Source: Epiperipatus broadwayi (Eukaryota; Onychophora; Udeonychophora; Euonychophora; Peripatidae). Taken from it: DNA of 64,000 bases. Positions 20,082 through 32,589 of this stretch are shown here, piece by piece. Every line of letters starts with the position of its first letter. Positions within the stretch are counted from its first letter, which is position 1. A model generated the notes under the pieces. It worked only from the letters and a program-made list of their open reading frames with translations, was not told where the DNA came from and made no database searches. Both the position numbers and the translations under genes were made by a program. The stretch covers positions 2,247,239 to 2,311,238 of the forward strand of contig JAQFVV010000185.1 in NCBI GenBank assembly GCA_028023455.1. Direction: 5' to 3'.

Positions 20082-20711
20082 ACCATATATTTTAGTATAA
20101 AATATATTAATTGATGTAACTAGTATAAAAATTTCTCTTTCTTCTTTTGGTGATTTGATTGGCTTGATTTGCATTTTGAACAGATTACTCTCTTATATTA
20201 TTTTAATAAATTTAAGTTTGCTTCTTCCCATATGCTAACTCATATCAAAATGTTTAACTTTTTAAAATTTGACAACACATAAAAAATTGGTAAAATATTA
20301 TTAAAAATAATATTTTATTTTATTTGTTTAAAATGATCTTAAATAATTATTTCCATTGAATCTAAAAACCATTTGTTCAATTAAATAATAAATATTAAAA
20401 ATAAATATAGTAATTACATATGTGTCTCAATGTAAAAAGAAAAAAGCGCGAATTTAAGGGGAGATCGTCTGTTAGTTTGCTTTTGGAGGGAGAAAGAAAA
20501 GAAAATGGTAAAGGCAAATGGTGTAGATTTGATAAGCTTATTTTAAAATAGTTAATAAATAAACGGATTACCACAAAATTTGCTATAAACGTAAATATAA
20601 CATAGTGGTAATTAATTATAAGATGAATTGCTAAATTTAAAAGTCTGTTCAAGTCGGCTGGCCAAGTGGATCGAATCACCGGTAATAAATTTTCCAATAT
20701 TACATTTTAAA

Positions 20712-20761
20712 ATGTCGGAGCTTCCCAGTTTAAATTTAAAAGATTTAATTGCAAGAATTTG
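20712..20761 (+). CDS. Possible first coding exon (speculative)
   Basis: An ATG at 20712 opens a 50-nt frame encoding MSELPSLNLKDLIARI plus two bases, immediately followed by GTATGT, a canonical 5' splice donor. The preceding 300 bp are less AT-rich than the surroundings (GCGCGAATTTAAGG near 20446, GGAGGGAGAAAG near 20487, GTCGGCTGGCC near 20652), which could be a promoter and 5' leader. The peptide looks like a normal protein start, but no family was recognised and no second exon was found. It could be chance. Confidence 0.25.
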
Positions 20762-20769
20762 GTATGTTC

Positions 20770-23390
20770 TAAAATGTTTATTATTCTACAATTTGGAAAA
20801 ATTAAATAAGTATTTTAATTACAGAATTTTTTATGAATATAAAAATTTGCTTTTAAAAAAAAAAAGAAGAAGTTTAAATTCAAGTAAAATGTTAAGTTAT
20901 CAACATAGTTTAATATTTTCGTATCTAATTCTAATAAAAATATAGTATTGATTGATTTTAACTTTACAATGCCAGTAATCTATGTGCTCGTTAATTTGTT
21001 TAACATTTGGATAATAAATAGTCTTCAAAGAATTAATCAAGGCTATTTTCTAATTTTATCGTCAATTGGAATGATTGAATTAATTGCTATAATTAGTATT
21101 CCTAGATTTAAGCGTAGATGAATAAATATTCGCATGGATGTGATAAACTTGGAACATTTTTAATAGAGAAATGTAGAGATTAATAACTTTTGAAAAACAT
21201 TTTCATTTAAATTCTGCATATCATGTTTTTGAAAGTGTTTCGTGTTTATGTAGCCACGTAAGATCGGTAATCTAATAGTGATTATAATAACAAATACAAA
21301 CGGATAAAATTGCGTGTATGGAATTAACTAAATATATAGCTATTGCTTCGTATATTTATTGTTCGACGCATCGTACATGGATTCTACGGATCCTATTTGG
21401 AATTATAAAATGCTACACAATCCAATTTGTGATACACACACCTGCTATAATTCATGTAGTGAACTATAAAATGCTATACATTTAATTTATATCACACACA
21501 CACCTGTTAAATTTTATGTATTTGATGAATAATGTATTATTTAATTTTATCGTTATATGAACTTGCATGTGAAGTTCAAAAGTTATATTTATTAAGTTTA
21601 AATTAATAGGGGTTGAATAAAATATTTATTCAAGAGAATAGCGCTCGCAAAAAAGCTTAAACATTACTAGATGAATTCATGAGATATATCAATCTTTGTG
21701 AGATGTTTTGTGAGTCTTTCCAGATTTATATTCCTATGCCAATATTACTTATATTATATTACACATGTTTATTTTAAGCAAGATAAGTAGTACATTAGTT
21801 GTCCTGATTAGCGTAACATTTTATTATGCAAGAACCCACATTTGCTAAAGTGTTAGTGTATTCTGAATAGTCAGAAGAACTGAGGAGGATGATTTTGCAC
21901 TTTAATGTGAAGTAAATAATAATGTTGTTTTAGAATGTTAAAGGGCTTTAATCTGTGCTGGTGGTTAATCCGCAGATTATTTTAATTGCCATTTTTGTAT
22001 TTTACACACATTCCTGCACTGGTGGTTAATCCGTGGATTTGTGTGATTATACGTATTACTTTATGATGGTGTTTAAATACACAAAACGTTTAGTATTATT
22101 TAATTCCTACATGTAGATGAATGCATCCACAGGAATATGTTTTGCTTCACAGATATAAGTTGGGCAAAGTATTTTAGTTAATCTGCTAAATGATCTTCTT
22201 CATTTGTAAGCATAATTTATCGGTTAGATTATCAAATGGTAGCAGGACACCCTATTCAAGTTACTTCATGATAATTAACTGTTGGTTGATTATTATTTAC
22301 CGGAATGTAAGTTTACATTTCACTTTAATTAATGATTACATTATAGCTAAATCATACAGACATCATATTATTTATTATATTATTATAGGTGTACAGTAGG
22401 GATTTATTGAATCTGGAAATGACGTTCAATATTTCATAAATTGAAGCTGAATTTATTATAAATTCCTCAATATTCATTATATTAGATTGAAATAAGGTAT
22501 GATTAGGTTTTTAAATACTGTACCTATGAGATGTATTGAAGAAAGTCGATTGAATTATAATTTATTTATTTGATTTGTTTATTTATGTTTTATTTAGAAT
22601 ATTGAAATTAATTACTTATTGTTCATAAATTTGTAAATAAACGTTGATTTATAATTAAACTTACTGTGCCGTTGCTATGTGTCATTCATAAAATCAGAAA
22701 TCATAAACTTTGGATAGAGCACACATTGAAGAGCATACATTGAAGTACATATTATTGTCTACATGATATAAGAGTTTATTAATATTTTTGAGAAAACATT
22801 AAGATGCTTTTCGTCTTTGGTAGTTTATGATTGGTAAGGTACAATAAAATCCCATTTACCTTTTCCATCATTTTGGCTTTACGTAGTTGATTCTAGTATA
22901 AAATTATAAATGAATTATTAAACTTGTAAACAGATTTACCAAATAATGACATGATTAAATATATTTACTTAACGTTTTTGAATTGTCATTTATCAGTATA
23001 ATAAGAGTCTCAATAATATAGTAAACTATAAAAAAAAGAACCCAAGTATTTATATTTATTTATTGCAAAGCTTTACCTGGACTAGCATTCGTATTAAAAA
23101 TCATATAGATGGTTTAAAATTTCATAATCTTATGTAGTTCCACAAATTACGCCATCTTGAACATGGTCGGCCATAGGGTCGCATACCATAAAAATCGCAA
23201 ATTAAGGTTTAAAAGTAATAACATTGCACTTATAATTTGTTTAATGTATTTATAATACTACTATGATAGTTCTTCGCGGTACACCCTGGCTGCGATCAAA
23301 TTAAATCATAAAAGTTATGTTAGATCATTAGTTTGGTCTATGGTAAGTTGCTCCAGATGTTGATTGTGGTCTTTGGTGCATAAAATAGAT
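20770..23390. other. Intergenic or intronic stretch with small duplications
   Basis: No gene recognised. Local duplications: a TATAAAATGCTA-ACA / ATCACACACAC block at about 21403-21450 and 21465-21510, and CTGGTGGTTAATCCG at about 21958 and 22018. The stretch is slightly less AT-rich than the rest. If the exon at 20712 is real, this could be its first intron. Confidence 0.35.
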
Positions 23391-23399
23391 AGCATGATA

Positions 23400-23695
23400 T
23401 GCTTTTGGTTACAGCTCTTAATAGCTGACAATGTGCAGCGGGAGTTGATCAGTGATCAAGGTTACAATTCTTGGTGCACTTATGTTTTGGTGATATTATG
23501 TAGTTGAGACACAATCAATGGTTACAAATTTTGGTGTCGCAACGAGTTCGGCACGATAGGTAGTTGAGAGGGCAATGGCCTTCGATGGCTATAGTTGGCC
23601 ATGAGAAGATTTACGGTTACAATTTTGGCTGCCCAACTACAATTACCTTCGGTGGTCATTAGCTGGCCATCAAGATTTACGGTTACAATATATAT
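23400..23695. other. G+C-richer island with repeated GGTTACAA motif; LTR-leader-like
   Basis: The motif GGTTACAA(N)TTTTGG or a close variant occurs near 23460, 23520, 23613 and 23683. The forms TTTTGGTGTCGCAACGAG and TTTTGGCTGCCCAACTAC resemble the junction between an LTR end and a tRNA primer-binding site (TGG...) in Gypsy-type elements. No LTR pair or gag/pol was found next to it. An old leader or a short tandem repeat are both possible. Confidence 0.3.
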
Positions 23696-23699
23696 ATGA

Positions 23700-24340
23700 T
23701 TTATACATAGGGGGTAGTCATTTTAACGTATAATAGAAATATCGAGTAATATATACAAATATAATGTCTGTGAATTAAAAACTATAGTAATATCAATAAA
23801 AATAATAAATATGATAGTTAATTATCATTATATTTATTATTTTTATATACATAAGCAAAAAAGTACTTATACATCCATAAAATAGTGTCCTAAAATTTTT
23901 TTTGTTATATTTTTTTGATAAAATTTTTTTGTATATAAGGTTTTTTTATGTGTGAGTTTTCTTATATAAGATTTTTTTATGCAAAAGTTTTTTATGTGAA
24001 GGTTTTATAAGTGCGTAATTGGTAAATATATAAATTATTAATTACTATTAATAATTATTGTATTTTGCACTAACTTTGATTTTTGATTTATATGTATAAG
24101 TATTTTAACGTTTAAGCAAATGTTAATATGAGTACAGACTATTTTTGTAATTAAGTTTAAGTTTGATTAGTATAAAATGTAGTTTTTTTGTTTGTTTGTT
24201 CATTTTAAGTATACATTGTAATTCATTTTTTCAATGGATGGTTTAATATCCGGTGTAAGTTTTTTGTAATCAATTGGGGTTTGTAATCTTTTATCAAATC
24301 TGTAATTTTTGATTATCGCCATTTTACTGTATATATTTAT
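23700..24340. other. T-rich spacer
   Basis: Runs of T with several TTTTTTATG-like repeats near 23930-24010. No gene recognised. It may be the 3' part of the element ending in the HHR-like motif at 24344. Confidence 0.35.
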
Positions 24341-24343
24341 TTA

Positions 24344-24381
24344 TTTCTGATGAAAATCAGTCCTCTGGTTGAAATATTGAA
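24344..24381 (+). ncRNA. HHR-like motif of PLE type
   Basis: Core CTGATGA (24347-24353), an extra A, then a six-pair helix II AATCAG-TCCT-CTGGTT, then GAAA (24371-24374), ATAT for helix III and T before cleavage. The extra A before helix II is the same feature seen in the PLE HHRs here. Helix I is weak (TTT with GAA, including one G-U). A (TA)n run follows at 24418. Possibly the 3' end of another, otherwise unrecognised PLE. Confidence 0.45.
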
Positions 24382-24465
24382 CTATTTTGTGGATATATAA
24401 GTATTTTTTTTTGTTTATATATATATATATATTGATTAGTTTTTTTATATATTTTTAGATATATA

Positions 24466-24955
24466 TCAATAATTACATTTTGAATTACAAGTGTCAAATC
24501 AACTCAACCAATATCTTTGATACCATTCACTTTAGATAAATATTGTTATGATTATTATTAATCACTTACTAAACTTGAGATTATCTCTAGCACAGATATA
24601 AACTTTTACTCAATTAAAGAATAATATATTTTATTTTTTAAAATTCAATACACAATCACAAGGCGTTATTCATATTTCTTTTTTCCACAAGTAATATCTT
24701 TATAAATATATTAAATAACTTCAATATTACTGCATAATCTTTTTAATTCATATAAATAAAGATACAATAAAAGATAAATTACTCCCAAGATGCATTTCAT
24801 GTAGAAGCTGCACTCATCAGTTGGTTCAGGTCACTATCTCTCATATTTTTATTATATAAAAAAAAAATATCTACATTAAATAATTACATTTTAAATTATA
24901 ATTGTCAAATTAACTCAACCCATATCTTTGACATCATTTACTTTAGATAAATAAA
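24466..24955 (-). repeat. Retrozyme-like repeat family E: unit plus partial
   Basis: The block TAATTACATTTTGAATTACAA-GTGTCAAATCAACTCAACC recurs at about 24471 and 24885, 414 bp apart. The unit contains a hammerhead on the minus strand at 24785-24824. At about 24955 the array flips: the CATATCTTTGA..AAAGATATGGG turn lies there. A (TA)n run is immediately upstream. Confidence 0.75.
24785..24824 (-). ncRNA. Hammerhead ribozyme E1 (core intact)
   Basis: Minus strand: CCAA, CTGATGA, a weak helix II (GTG...CAT), GAAA, the palindrome ATGCAT, C before cleavage, then TTGG, which pairs with CCAA. Both core boxes are intact. The copy at 26.6 kb indicates that the ancestral helix II was GTGCTG-TTT-CAGCAT. 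Confidence 0.65.
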
Positions 24956-25061
24956 GATATGGGTTTAGTTAATTTGGTACTTGCAATTCAAAATGTAATT
25001 ATTTAATAAAGATAAATATTTCTTATATAAGAAAGATATATATGAGAGATAGTGACCTGGA

Positions 25062-25100
25062 TAAACTAATGAGTGCAGATTCAGCCAAAATGCATCTTGT
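25062..25100 (+). ncRNA. Degenerate hammerhead E2
   Basis: Plus strand: ATAAA, CTAATGA (third core base changed), GTGCAGATTCAGCC, AAAA in place of GAAA, TGCATC, TTGT. Homologous in position to E1. Not expected to cleave. Confidence 0.45.
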
Positions 25101-25474
25101 AGGTCATTTGTTTTTTACTGTATTTTTATTTATATGAATTTAAAAAAAATTGCGGCAATATTTCAGTTATTTAATATATTTATAAAGGTATTACATGAAT
25201 GAAAAAGAAATCTAATAATCCCATGTACTTGTGTGTTTAATTTTTAAAATGTCAGATATATTACTCTTTATTTGATTTTAAAGTTTATAACTGTGTTAGA
25301 GATAATTTCTAGCTTAGTAAATCATTAATAATAGTCATTACTATATTTATTTAAAGTGAGTGGTGCCAAAGATACAGGTTGAGTTAATATGACATTTGTA
25401 ATTCAAAATGTAATTATTTAGTATTGATCAATATTTTTCATATAATAAAGCTATATTTGAGAAATAGTAACCTG

Positions 25475-25517
25475 GCACAATTGATGAATGCTTGTTTAGC
25501 AAAAAATGCATCTTAGG
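25475..25517 (+). ncRNA. Degenerate hammerhead E3
   Basis: Plus strand: CACAA, TTGATGA (first core base changed), ATGCTTGTTTAGCA, AAAA, ATGCATC, TTAGG. Homologous to E1 and E2. Not expected to cleave. Confidence 0.42.
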
Positions 25518-25609
25518 GGCTCATTTGTCTTTTATTATATCTTTATTTATATGAATTTAAAAGAATATATAGTAATATTGAGGTTATTTAATATATTTAT
25601 AAATATATA

Positions 25610-26560
25610 CATCAACTATAATTATCCAGTCAATTTAATTCAAGTACAACGTAGTTTTATAATTTCATTTAATGTGCTAATACTAAAAGATTAAAAATAA
25701 TAGAGATATTTTTATCTGTATTATTTTTTTAAATTGATAATAGTAAAAATTTTAAAGATATTATTGTGGTTGTTTTAAAAAAAGTCATTTCTTTTATAAA
25801 TGTGTATTCAGAAACTCATTATTTAATTAGTATTATTCGAAAGTTTAAAGCTTAAATGTGAATATTTTTTTCTTACATTTATTTAAATCTTAAATATAAT
25901 TCTTAATGTGATTTTTATGCATTGCAGAACAGCAGATGAAAATAGATTAAAATTGCCTTCCTATTTATTTTATATTTTAAATATAAAAACATTATTTATA
26001 ATATATTATTCTTTTTAAAATAAAAATTAAAATAAAAACAATTTAAACTATTTTAATTCTAATAATTTTACCTGCAATATACATGATTTTTTTTTGTTAC
26101 AATTTAAATAATTGATTCACTTAAACTTTTCGAAGTATATTTTGTCAATAAACCTACCTCATATATAAAATGTTTCTGTAGACAATGTAGGTTTGTATTC
26201 AGAAAAATGCATGCTTACAATATATATTATTAATAATATATTCTTATAACATGATGCTTGTGTAATTAGTAATTTTAGTATCATATATATATATATATAT
26301 TCGAGTTATTTTTGGTTTTTATCAGTGCAGTCATCATTTTAGCTCACAATTTTACCACAATCCATTGGTAAAAACATCATACCACTCTCTCACCATTTTT
26401 CCTTTTTCTCACTATGCACACTTTCAAAAATACTTCATTTCTTATGTCAGCTAAACATAACCACATTAAAGAAACTAACTTTAAACATATATTTTTGATA
26501 CAATTAAAACTTCCATTTCATGAAAATTCCGGAAACATATGAACGAAATCTTTAAAAAAG
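25610..26560. other. AT-rich spacer
   Basis: No gene recognised. A short (TA)n run lies near 26283-26300. Confidence 0.4.
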
Positions 26561-26570
26561 CAAATGGTTT

Positions 26571-26611
26571 CAATTTACACATTTCATGCTGAAACAGCAC
26601 TCATAAGTTGG
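26571..26611 (-). ncRNA. Hammerhead-like E4 with perfect helix II
   Basis: Minus strand: CCAA, CTTATGA (third core base changed to T), then a perfect six-pair helix II GTGCTG-TTT-CAGCAT, GAAA, then a decayed helix III and 3' arm. The G5 core change should abolish activity. Confidence 0.5.
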
Positions 26612-26651
26612 CTCATTTCAAAATCTCTTAACTATATCTGTACCACTTCTT

Positions 26652-26775
<124 letters not shown>

Positions 26776-26964
26776 CTACTGTTTCATCCATAAATGTTAA
26801 AAATTTTGTTACTGTAAGTTTTATGCTAACTACTTTATGTAATAATTTCATATAAATACATTAAAAGAATATTACAAATAATTTATTAAACTAAAGATTA
26901 TCTTTAATCAGCTATAAACTTTAGATCTGAATTAAAAAATAATAAAACTATATTTATATAAAAG

Positions 26965-28015
26965 TATTAGTGACATTCAAATCTCCATGATAGTGTTGAT
27001 AGTTTAACAGAATTAACTACGCTGTCTCATACATCATATGACTGGTTTGTATTTACTTTTAACACTTTATAGAAGGATGAAGAATCATTGTTCTGTAGAT
27101 ATGTATTGAAGTGCATACTTTGTTAACAGTAATAACCTCTTGCTAAAATTAGGCAAAGAAAAGATTGAGAGAGACATAAAACTAATCAAGAAAAGAGAAT
27201 ATTATTACATAGCTATTTTTGGTAAAATATATAATATAGTTTTAATTGACCTTAATAATAATTATTTAAAGCTCATTTTATTATTTATATACGCATCTGC
27301 ACATAAAGACACATTGAATAATTTGTGTACACATGTTCGCGTGTGTGTGAAAATTAAATTCCAAAATTGGTTTAAATAATATAAAAATCTATCTTCAATT
27401 ATACATTTTCAACAAATTCTAAATGTGTTATTATTTACTTTTTTGAAAGTTTATTATCAAAGTTTCAAAATAAAAGTTTTAATTAAATAATTTTGATACG
27501 TATGTTTTTTAAAAACAATGTGATTAATTAATAATATTAGTATTGAATATAAATTCTATAAATAACAAAGTTTGTTTATCATTTCCATACAAGATTATAT
27601 AAATAAGATAATTATCATAAGGGTTTATAAAGACTATAAATGACTGTTACTCAATCAATGGCTTCTACAATTAAAACAGGGTCCAGGTTTTATTTGCTAA
27701 AATTCTCTTTACAGTAGCGACAGCTTGGAAAATAACACTATGAAGTATCTTCAAAATTTTAATGCTAATTAAAATTTAGAGAAAGATTGCATATATCAAT
27801 TAAGTAAAACCTATAGGATCTAGTTTACTAGGATCAAGGCCTCAATCAAACTGTTATGTTGATGCTTACTTTTTATGCTTATCTACTATTACTCATCATC
27901 AAAGTAGCTACAATAATTAGTCAATATAAAAAGTTTACAAGAATGTGAAATTTATCAAATATAATACTTTACTAAGACAATACTATTCAAGTCTTAAATA
28001 GGTTACAAATGTACA
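26965..28015. other. AT-rich spacer
   Basis: No gene recognised. The 79-residue frame at 27140-27379 has no family signature. Confidence 0.35.
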
Positions 28016-28019
28016 TGAG

Positions 28020-28565
28020 AACAATCAACCATTAAGCTATCAAAAATCAGTTTGTAGTCAAGGCAAACTTCTTTAACAATAAAGGTGGCATCACTTTTAT
28101 CTATGGTTTGATATATTTATACAGGCACTAAATAATGCAACTTGACCAACGATTGTGAAATTAATAAAGTAAATAAATTTAAACAGATCTCATTAGTCAG
28201 ACAAATATAACCTGTTCTGAAAGCTGACTAATAAATAAGAAATTATAACTTCCAGATTCTGAAAGCAAACTGATAAATAGTCATTTATAGTTTCAAAATT
28301 TTATATAAAGTATATATTTAGTAAGACATAAAAGCTAATTATTCAAGGTTGTAATAGATTTATATGGAATTTGAAAGTCTTAAATGACTATTTATTAGTC
28401 TGCTTTTAGAACAGGTTATATTTGCCTGATTAATGAGATTTGTTTAAACTTATTTGCATGATTAATCTTACACTTCTTGGTAAGTTGCAATTTTTAGTGT
28501 CCCTATAAACATAAACTGTATATAAAGATTGCTGACAGCTTAAGGGTTGGTTGTTATCAGATGTA
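28020..28565. mobile_element. Foldback element F
   Basis: A long imperfect inverted repeat. The left arm, about 28020-28245, ends AGTCAGACAAATATAACCTG-TTCTGAAAGCTGACTAATAAATA. The right arm, about 28385-28565, begins TATTTATTAGTCTGCTTTTAG-AACAGGTTATATTTGCCTGA and ends with the complement of AACCATTAAGCTATCA. The arms are diverged. No ORF and no ribozyme core seen. Probably a MITE-like or foldback element. Confidence 0.6.
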
Positions 28566-28569
28566 ATAA

Positions 28570-29700
28570 TTTTACCAAGGAATATAAAATATTATATTTT
28601 AAACGAGTTTTTAAAAATCATCTAAAAATTTAAGATACATATTCAAACTATAAAGTATTTATATATAAATAATTTTATAAAGACAAAATATTAAGAAAAG
28701 AGAGGATCAGAAAATAATTATTCAGCTAATAATATTAAGTAATAAGTTAATTCATGTTGAGAAACAAATAATAAACTAAAAAAAAGGCAAGATATTGAAA
28801 TGTATTTGTTTAGAATAGACATCTTATTATTGTTCAGTATCTCATACGTTTCATTTATAATTCATTAGGCAGAAATTATTTTTTATTGATAGATATGAAA
28901 AAGATATTATATGTAAAAGAAATAAAAAGGGTTTAAATTAAAAGAAGCTTGTTGAATGGATTAATTTGTCTCTGTATTAAAATCAGTTAAAATTAAATAA
29001 ATATTGTAATGACTAGAATAAAATTAAGTTAATGTTAGCGTGTGGAAAATGTGTGTGTGTGCGTGTGAATGTGCACTTGTAATGCAAATGTCAATTTTTT
29101 ATGTGCTGCTTTTGGAAATAAATTGAGTTATTCATTTGAAAATTTATATTGATTTTGGAAATATTTGAATCTATTTGCAATCCCATTTTACTTAAATGAA
29201 ATTGATTTAAAATTGAGAGAAAATATTGAATAATCAAAATTGATTTTAATAACAATAATGATTTATAATAAATCTCTGACATTGTGCATGATTTGAATTA
29301 ATCATAGCTAAATGCTAGCAAAATGATTTAAGGAATTAAATGCAGAATTGTATACGCATTTATTTTATGAAATAATATTAATTATAAAGTATTCCACTAT
29401 TATTTGTGTGTATACATACTATTAGTCATGACCATTCATGTGAGTTAAGGGGAGAACGTAGATTTATTTCTATTCAATTTTTTTTGGCAGTTACTATAGC
29501 TGTGTATTATGATCTCTATTTAGAGGTGAGAATTAATTAACTTAAACATTGTATTAGTAATTAATAATTATATTTTCTGATATTTAATTAACATAATATT
29601 GCTAAATATCATTTGTGCAAATATTTTAACTGATATTTTGCATGACGTGCATTTTTATTATGTGTCTAGAAATTTCTTATACATATTAAATTATATTTGA
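28570..29700. other. AT-rich spacer
   Basis: No gene recognised. A short (GT)n run lies near 29051-29070. Confidence 0.4.
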
Positions 29701-29704
29701 TTAA

Positions 29705-29800
29705 TGGTGATTGATGATATATATATATATATATATATATATATCATCAATCACTATATATCATAAATATCACGTATATATATATATATATATAGTGATT
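29705..29800. repeat. (TA)n runs inside a small hairpin
   Basis: GTGATTGATGAT and ATCATCAATCAC flank a (TA)n run (about 29718-29742), forming a perfect 12-bp stem. A second (TA)n run follows at 29775-29795. Confidence 0.85.
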
Positions 29801-31690
29801 TTATTGTTTAGTTCTATCTATAACATATTTCAATTCTTATATCTTTTAATTATATTATGAAGTATGGGTGATCTCATTAAGGTAATGATCTAAAATATTT
29901 TAGATAATTTGAAATTATGAACAAGAAGTTAGATCAATAAATAAAAATGTGTAAAACATCAGAGATGTCTTACATATTTTATTTCCAAACAATGTACTTA
30001 AAAATTATGACCATAGATATACATGAGTTATATATGCAATAGAATATGGAATGTGCTCACAACATTGTTAGAGTTACACTAGACCCAAAAACATAATGAT
30101 TGTTAAAATAAATAAACTTGATATTTAAAACTAATAATAATATATTTAAAGAAAGAAATTATTTAAGGAATGAAAATTACATTCATTCAAAATACCTGTT
30201 ATGATTATTTATTTTATTTTAAAGTACTGAAGAAGAATATATTGGTTATAATATTATTTAGCATAAATACAAGATACAAGTCTGAAGTTTTAAGCCAATC
30301 TTAATCATTTTTCTGATTCTGAAAGTACATTGTAGTGTCCAACTGAAGTATCAGAAATTATTGAAGCCATTTGACATTACACTCAAATCATCTCTCTTCA
30401 CCAGCAGTTGACATTTCTACTTATCATAATGAGAACTCACTTCATTTGGTTTCTGAAAATTAATTATTTAAATGCAATTATTTAAATGGTGCCCGATCTG
30501 TGATCACAATGATGATCAAGTGCTGGTGTCCATTGTTATAAAATAATCATTTACCTTAAATTCCAAAAATAATTTTAAACTTGAGAATGTAAGTTCAACA
30601 AAGAGTAAACAATTATGAAAGGTATTTTAGTTGGATAAACCCCAATGATAAAAAATAAAGAGAAAAGGATAATTAGTTTACATAATAATTTAATATATAT
30701 ATTTATTTTGAGTAACTTGAATAACTATAGAAATACATCCAAATGGTATATGACAAAATAAAACTGAGGTTAATATAAAGTAAAGACAGAAGAGCAATAT
30801 TGTGATATTATTGAAAGCAATCCTATTTAAAGTTCAGCAAGGAATTTTTATATGCTTTAAATTTAAAGAATTTTTTTAATTGAACAGATGACTGTCTCAG
30901 TATCAACCTGGGTATAATGGTATTTCATAAAAACCAAATTAGTTGAGTTTAGTTCATATAATATTTTATACCACTTTTTTGAGGTTTAGCAGTATCTCTT
31001 ACTGATTATATGCTAAACTTAAGTAATTTTTTTTTTTTTTGTGATACTTTATTTAATCAAATATTATATTTTTGGAGGTAATGAAGTAAAAAGTCAAATC
31101 TATTTTATTATAATAACAGCTGATAATTCTAGTAAATGAAAGCAATCAATACAACTCATTTTGGAGTGATCTAAATGAAAGATATTTTATTTCTCCATTA
31201 TTTATTATATGTGGCTGTATTTTTTTTTTTACATTTTTATACAAATATTATAAAACTTATTATTAATAATGCTTACAATAATTTAAATCAAATATATTTA
31301 TTATAATATAGATTTTTTTTCCTAAAAGAAAATACTCAACTGATTTCAGTTAGAATATATTCTAAACAAAAGTAATTTATTCCTCAATTTTTGCTTTCTA
31401 CCGTTATATTTTTTTTCCATTTTTTTTTTTTCAAATTTTATAATACTTATTGTAAAATATACTTATAATAAAAACTTAAATTTATTTCATCATAATAACA
31501 GATTCTTAATGTTGCTAGAAAAAAAAAAACAATTAACACAATCCAGTTGGAAGCAGTATAAATAAAAGCAATTTTTTGTTCATTATTTGGAATCTATAAT
31601 TATATTTTTTTTTATACAAATATTATAATACTTATTTTTTTTGCATAAATATGTGTCTGTGCATTACGAAACAGTTTTTATTTTTTTCAT
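29800..31690. other. AT-rich spacer
   Basis: No gene recognised. Several long T runs and an AAGCAATC/AATGAAAGCAATC theme near 30820, 31140 and 31565 suggest decayed repeats of a unit of about 400 bp, which could not be resolved by eye. Confidence 0.35.
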
Positions 31691-31698
31691 AATTTATA

Positions 31699-32215
31699 GC
31701 GTTTTCAGGCAAATGATAATCCTATTATGTCCAGATATTTTGCTGGCTTGTAGGAAAAGCCTGTGCACTATTCATTGACTTCTAGGCTAGATCATTTTCT
31801 TTTGAAATCTCTAAATAAAGGGAAGTGGAATTTGTTCAGATAAGTCACTGGAAGGAAGTAATGATAATACCCTTTTAATTCTTAAGTGAGAAAATGAAAT
31901 TATCTGCCTAAGTGTAATGCTCACTTACAGTTGGTAAACCATGTAGAGGAATTCAGTCAAACTTTTATATTTTGTTTGACTAATATTTATTTTTGGAATT
32001 TAATGAAGTATTAAGAATTTTTGAATTTAATAAACGTTAAAATTATTAACAATTATACTTGTTGTCTAATGTTTGACTCTGTATTCTTTCTTCAATTATA
32101 TTAACATTGTTACAGATCTCTCTTTTTCCCTGGGTCTAGCTGCTAGTATTTATCATCAACAACTCTTGATCGCCATATATTACATTTTCTAGGTTGACAG
32201 TAGCCTATTAGTACC
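31699..32215 (+). repeat. LTR-like direct repeat R1
   Basis: About 515 bp matching 35237-35755 in the same order: TTTTCAGGCAAATG, TTCTTTTGAAAT.TCTAAATAAAGG, TTTGTTTGACTAATATTTATTTT, ATTATTAACAATTATACTT, TTATCATCAACAACTCTTGAT, TTTTCTAGGTTGA.AGTAG. It contains AATAAA signals. Two such repeats 3.5 kb apart could be LTRs, but TG...CA ends and target duplications were not clear. Confidence 0.55.
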
Positions 32216-32589
32216 CTCAGTGATCAAGAGAAATGAAGGAATGGCCATTACAACTGTAAAGTAAATTTTAGTACTAACAACATGGGACTTCAATTTGAAA
32301 ACTCACATGAGATTTTGTTCAGACAGTTGAATAATATTTTAGACATAGTGAGGCAAAATTTGGATTAGATTCACTTATGCTAGTTGGTGTGTATTCTTGG
32401 AGCAGTTTGTGGTAAGATTTTCATGTTTTTAAAATGAATAATTAAATAAAAAATCAAATACCATTTTTTGGATCACTAAAAAAGTTTTTTTTTAACATAA
32501 GAAAGTGTTAAATAAATATTAAATAGTTATAAATTTTAAAGTGAATAAAAAATTAAAATTCAGAATAGAAATTAGATATATTGGGTTGA

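Larger units (their letters stand above)
24956..25605 (+). repeat. Family E: inverted tandem copies
   Basis: The same blocks as 24466-24955 in reverse: CAATTCAAAATGTAATTATTTA at about 24988 and 25398, about 410 bp apart, each followed by a GAGA.ATAGT.ACCTGG segment and the HHR region. Copies are clearly diverged, so this array is older than family A. Confidence 0.72.

Noticed and set aside
20395-20697. 100-codon minus-strand frame
   Set aside because: No family signature; it overlaps the putative leader on the other strand and is of a length expected by chance.
28190-28300. CTGATAA in foldback element F as a ribozyme core
   Set aside because: Core mismatch, no GAAA at the right distance and no helix I.
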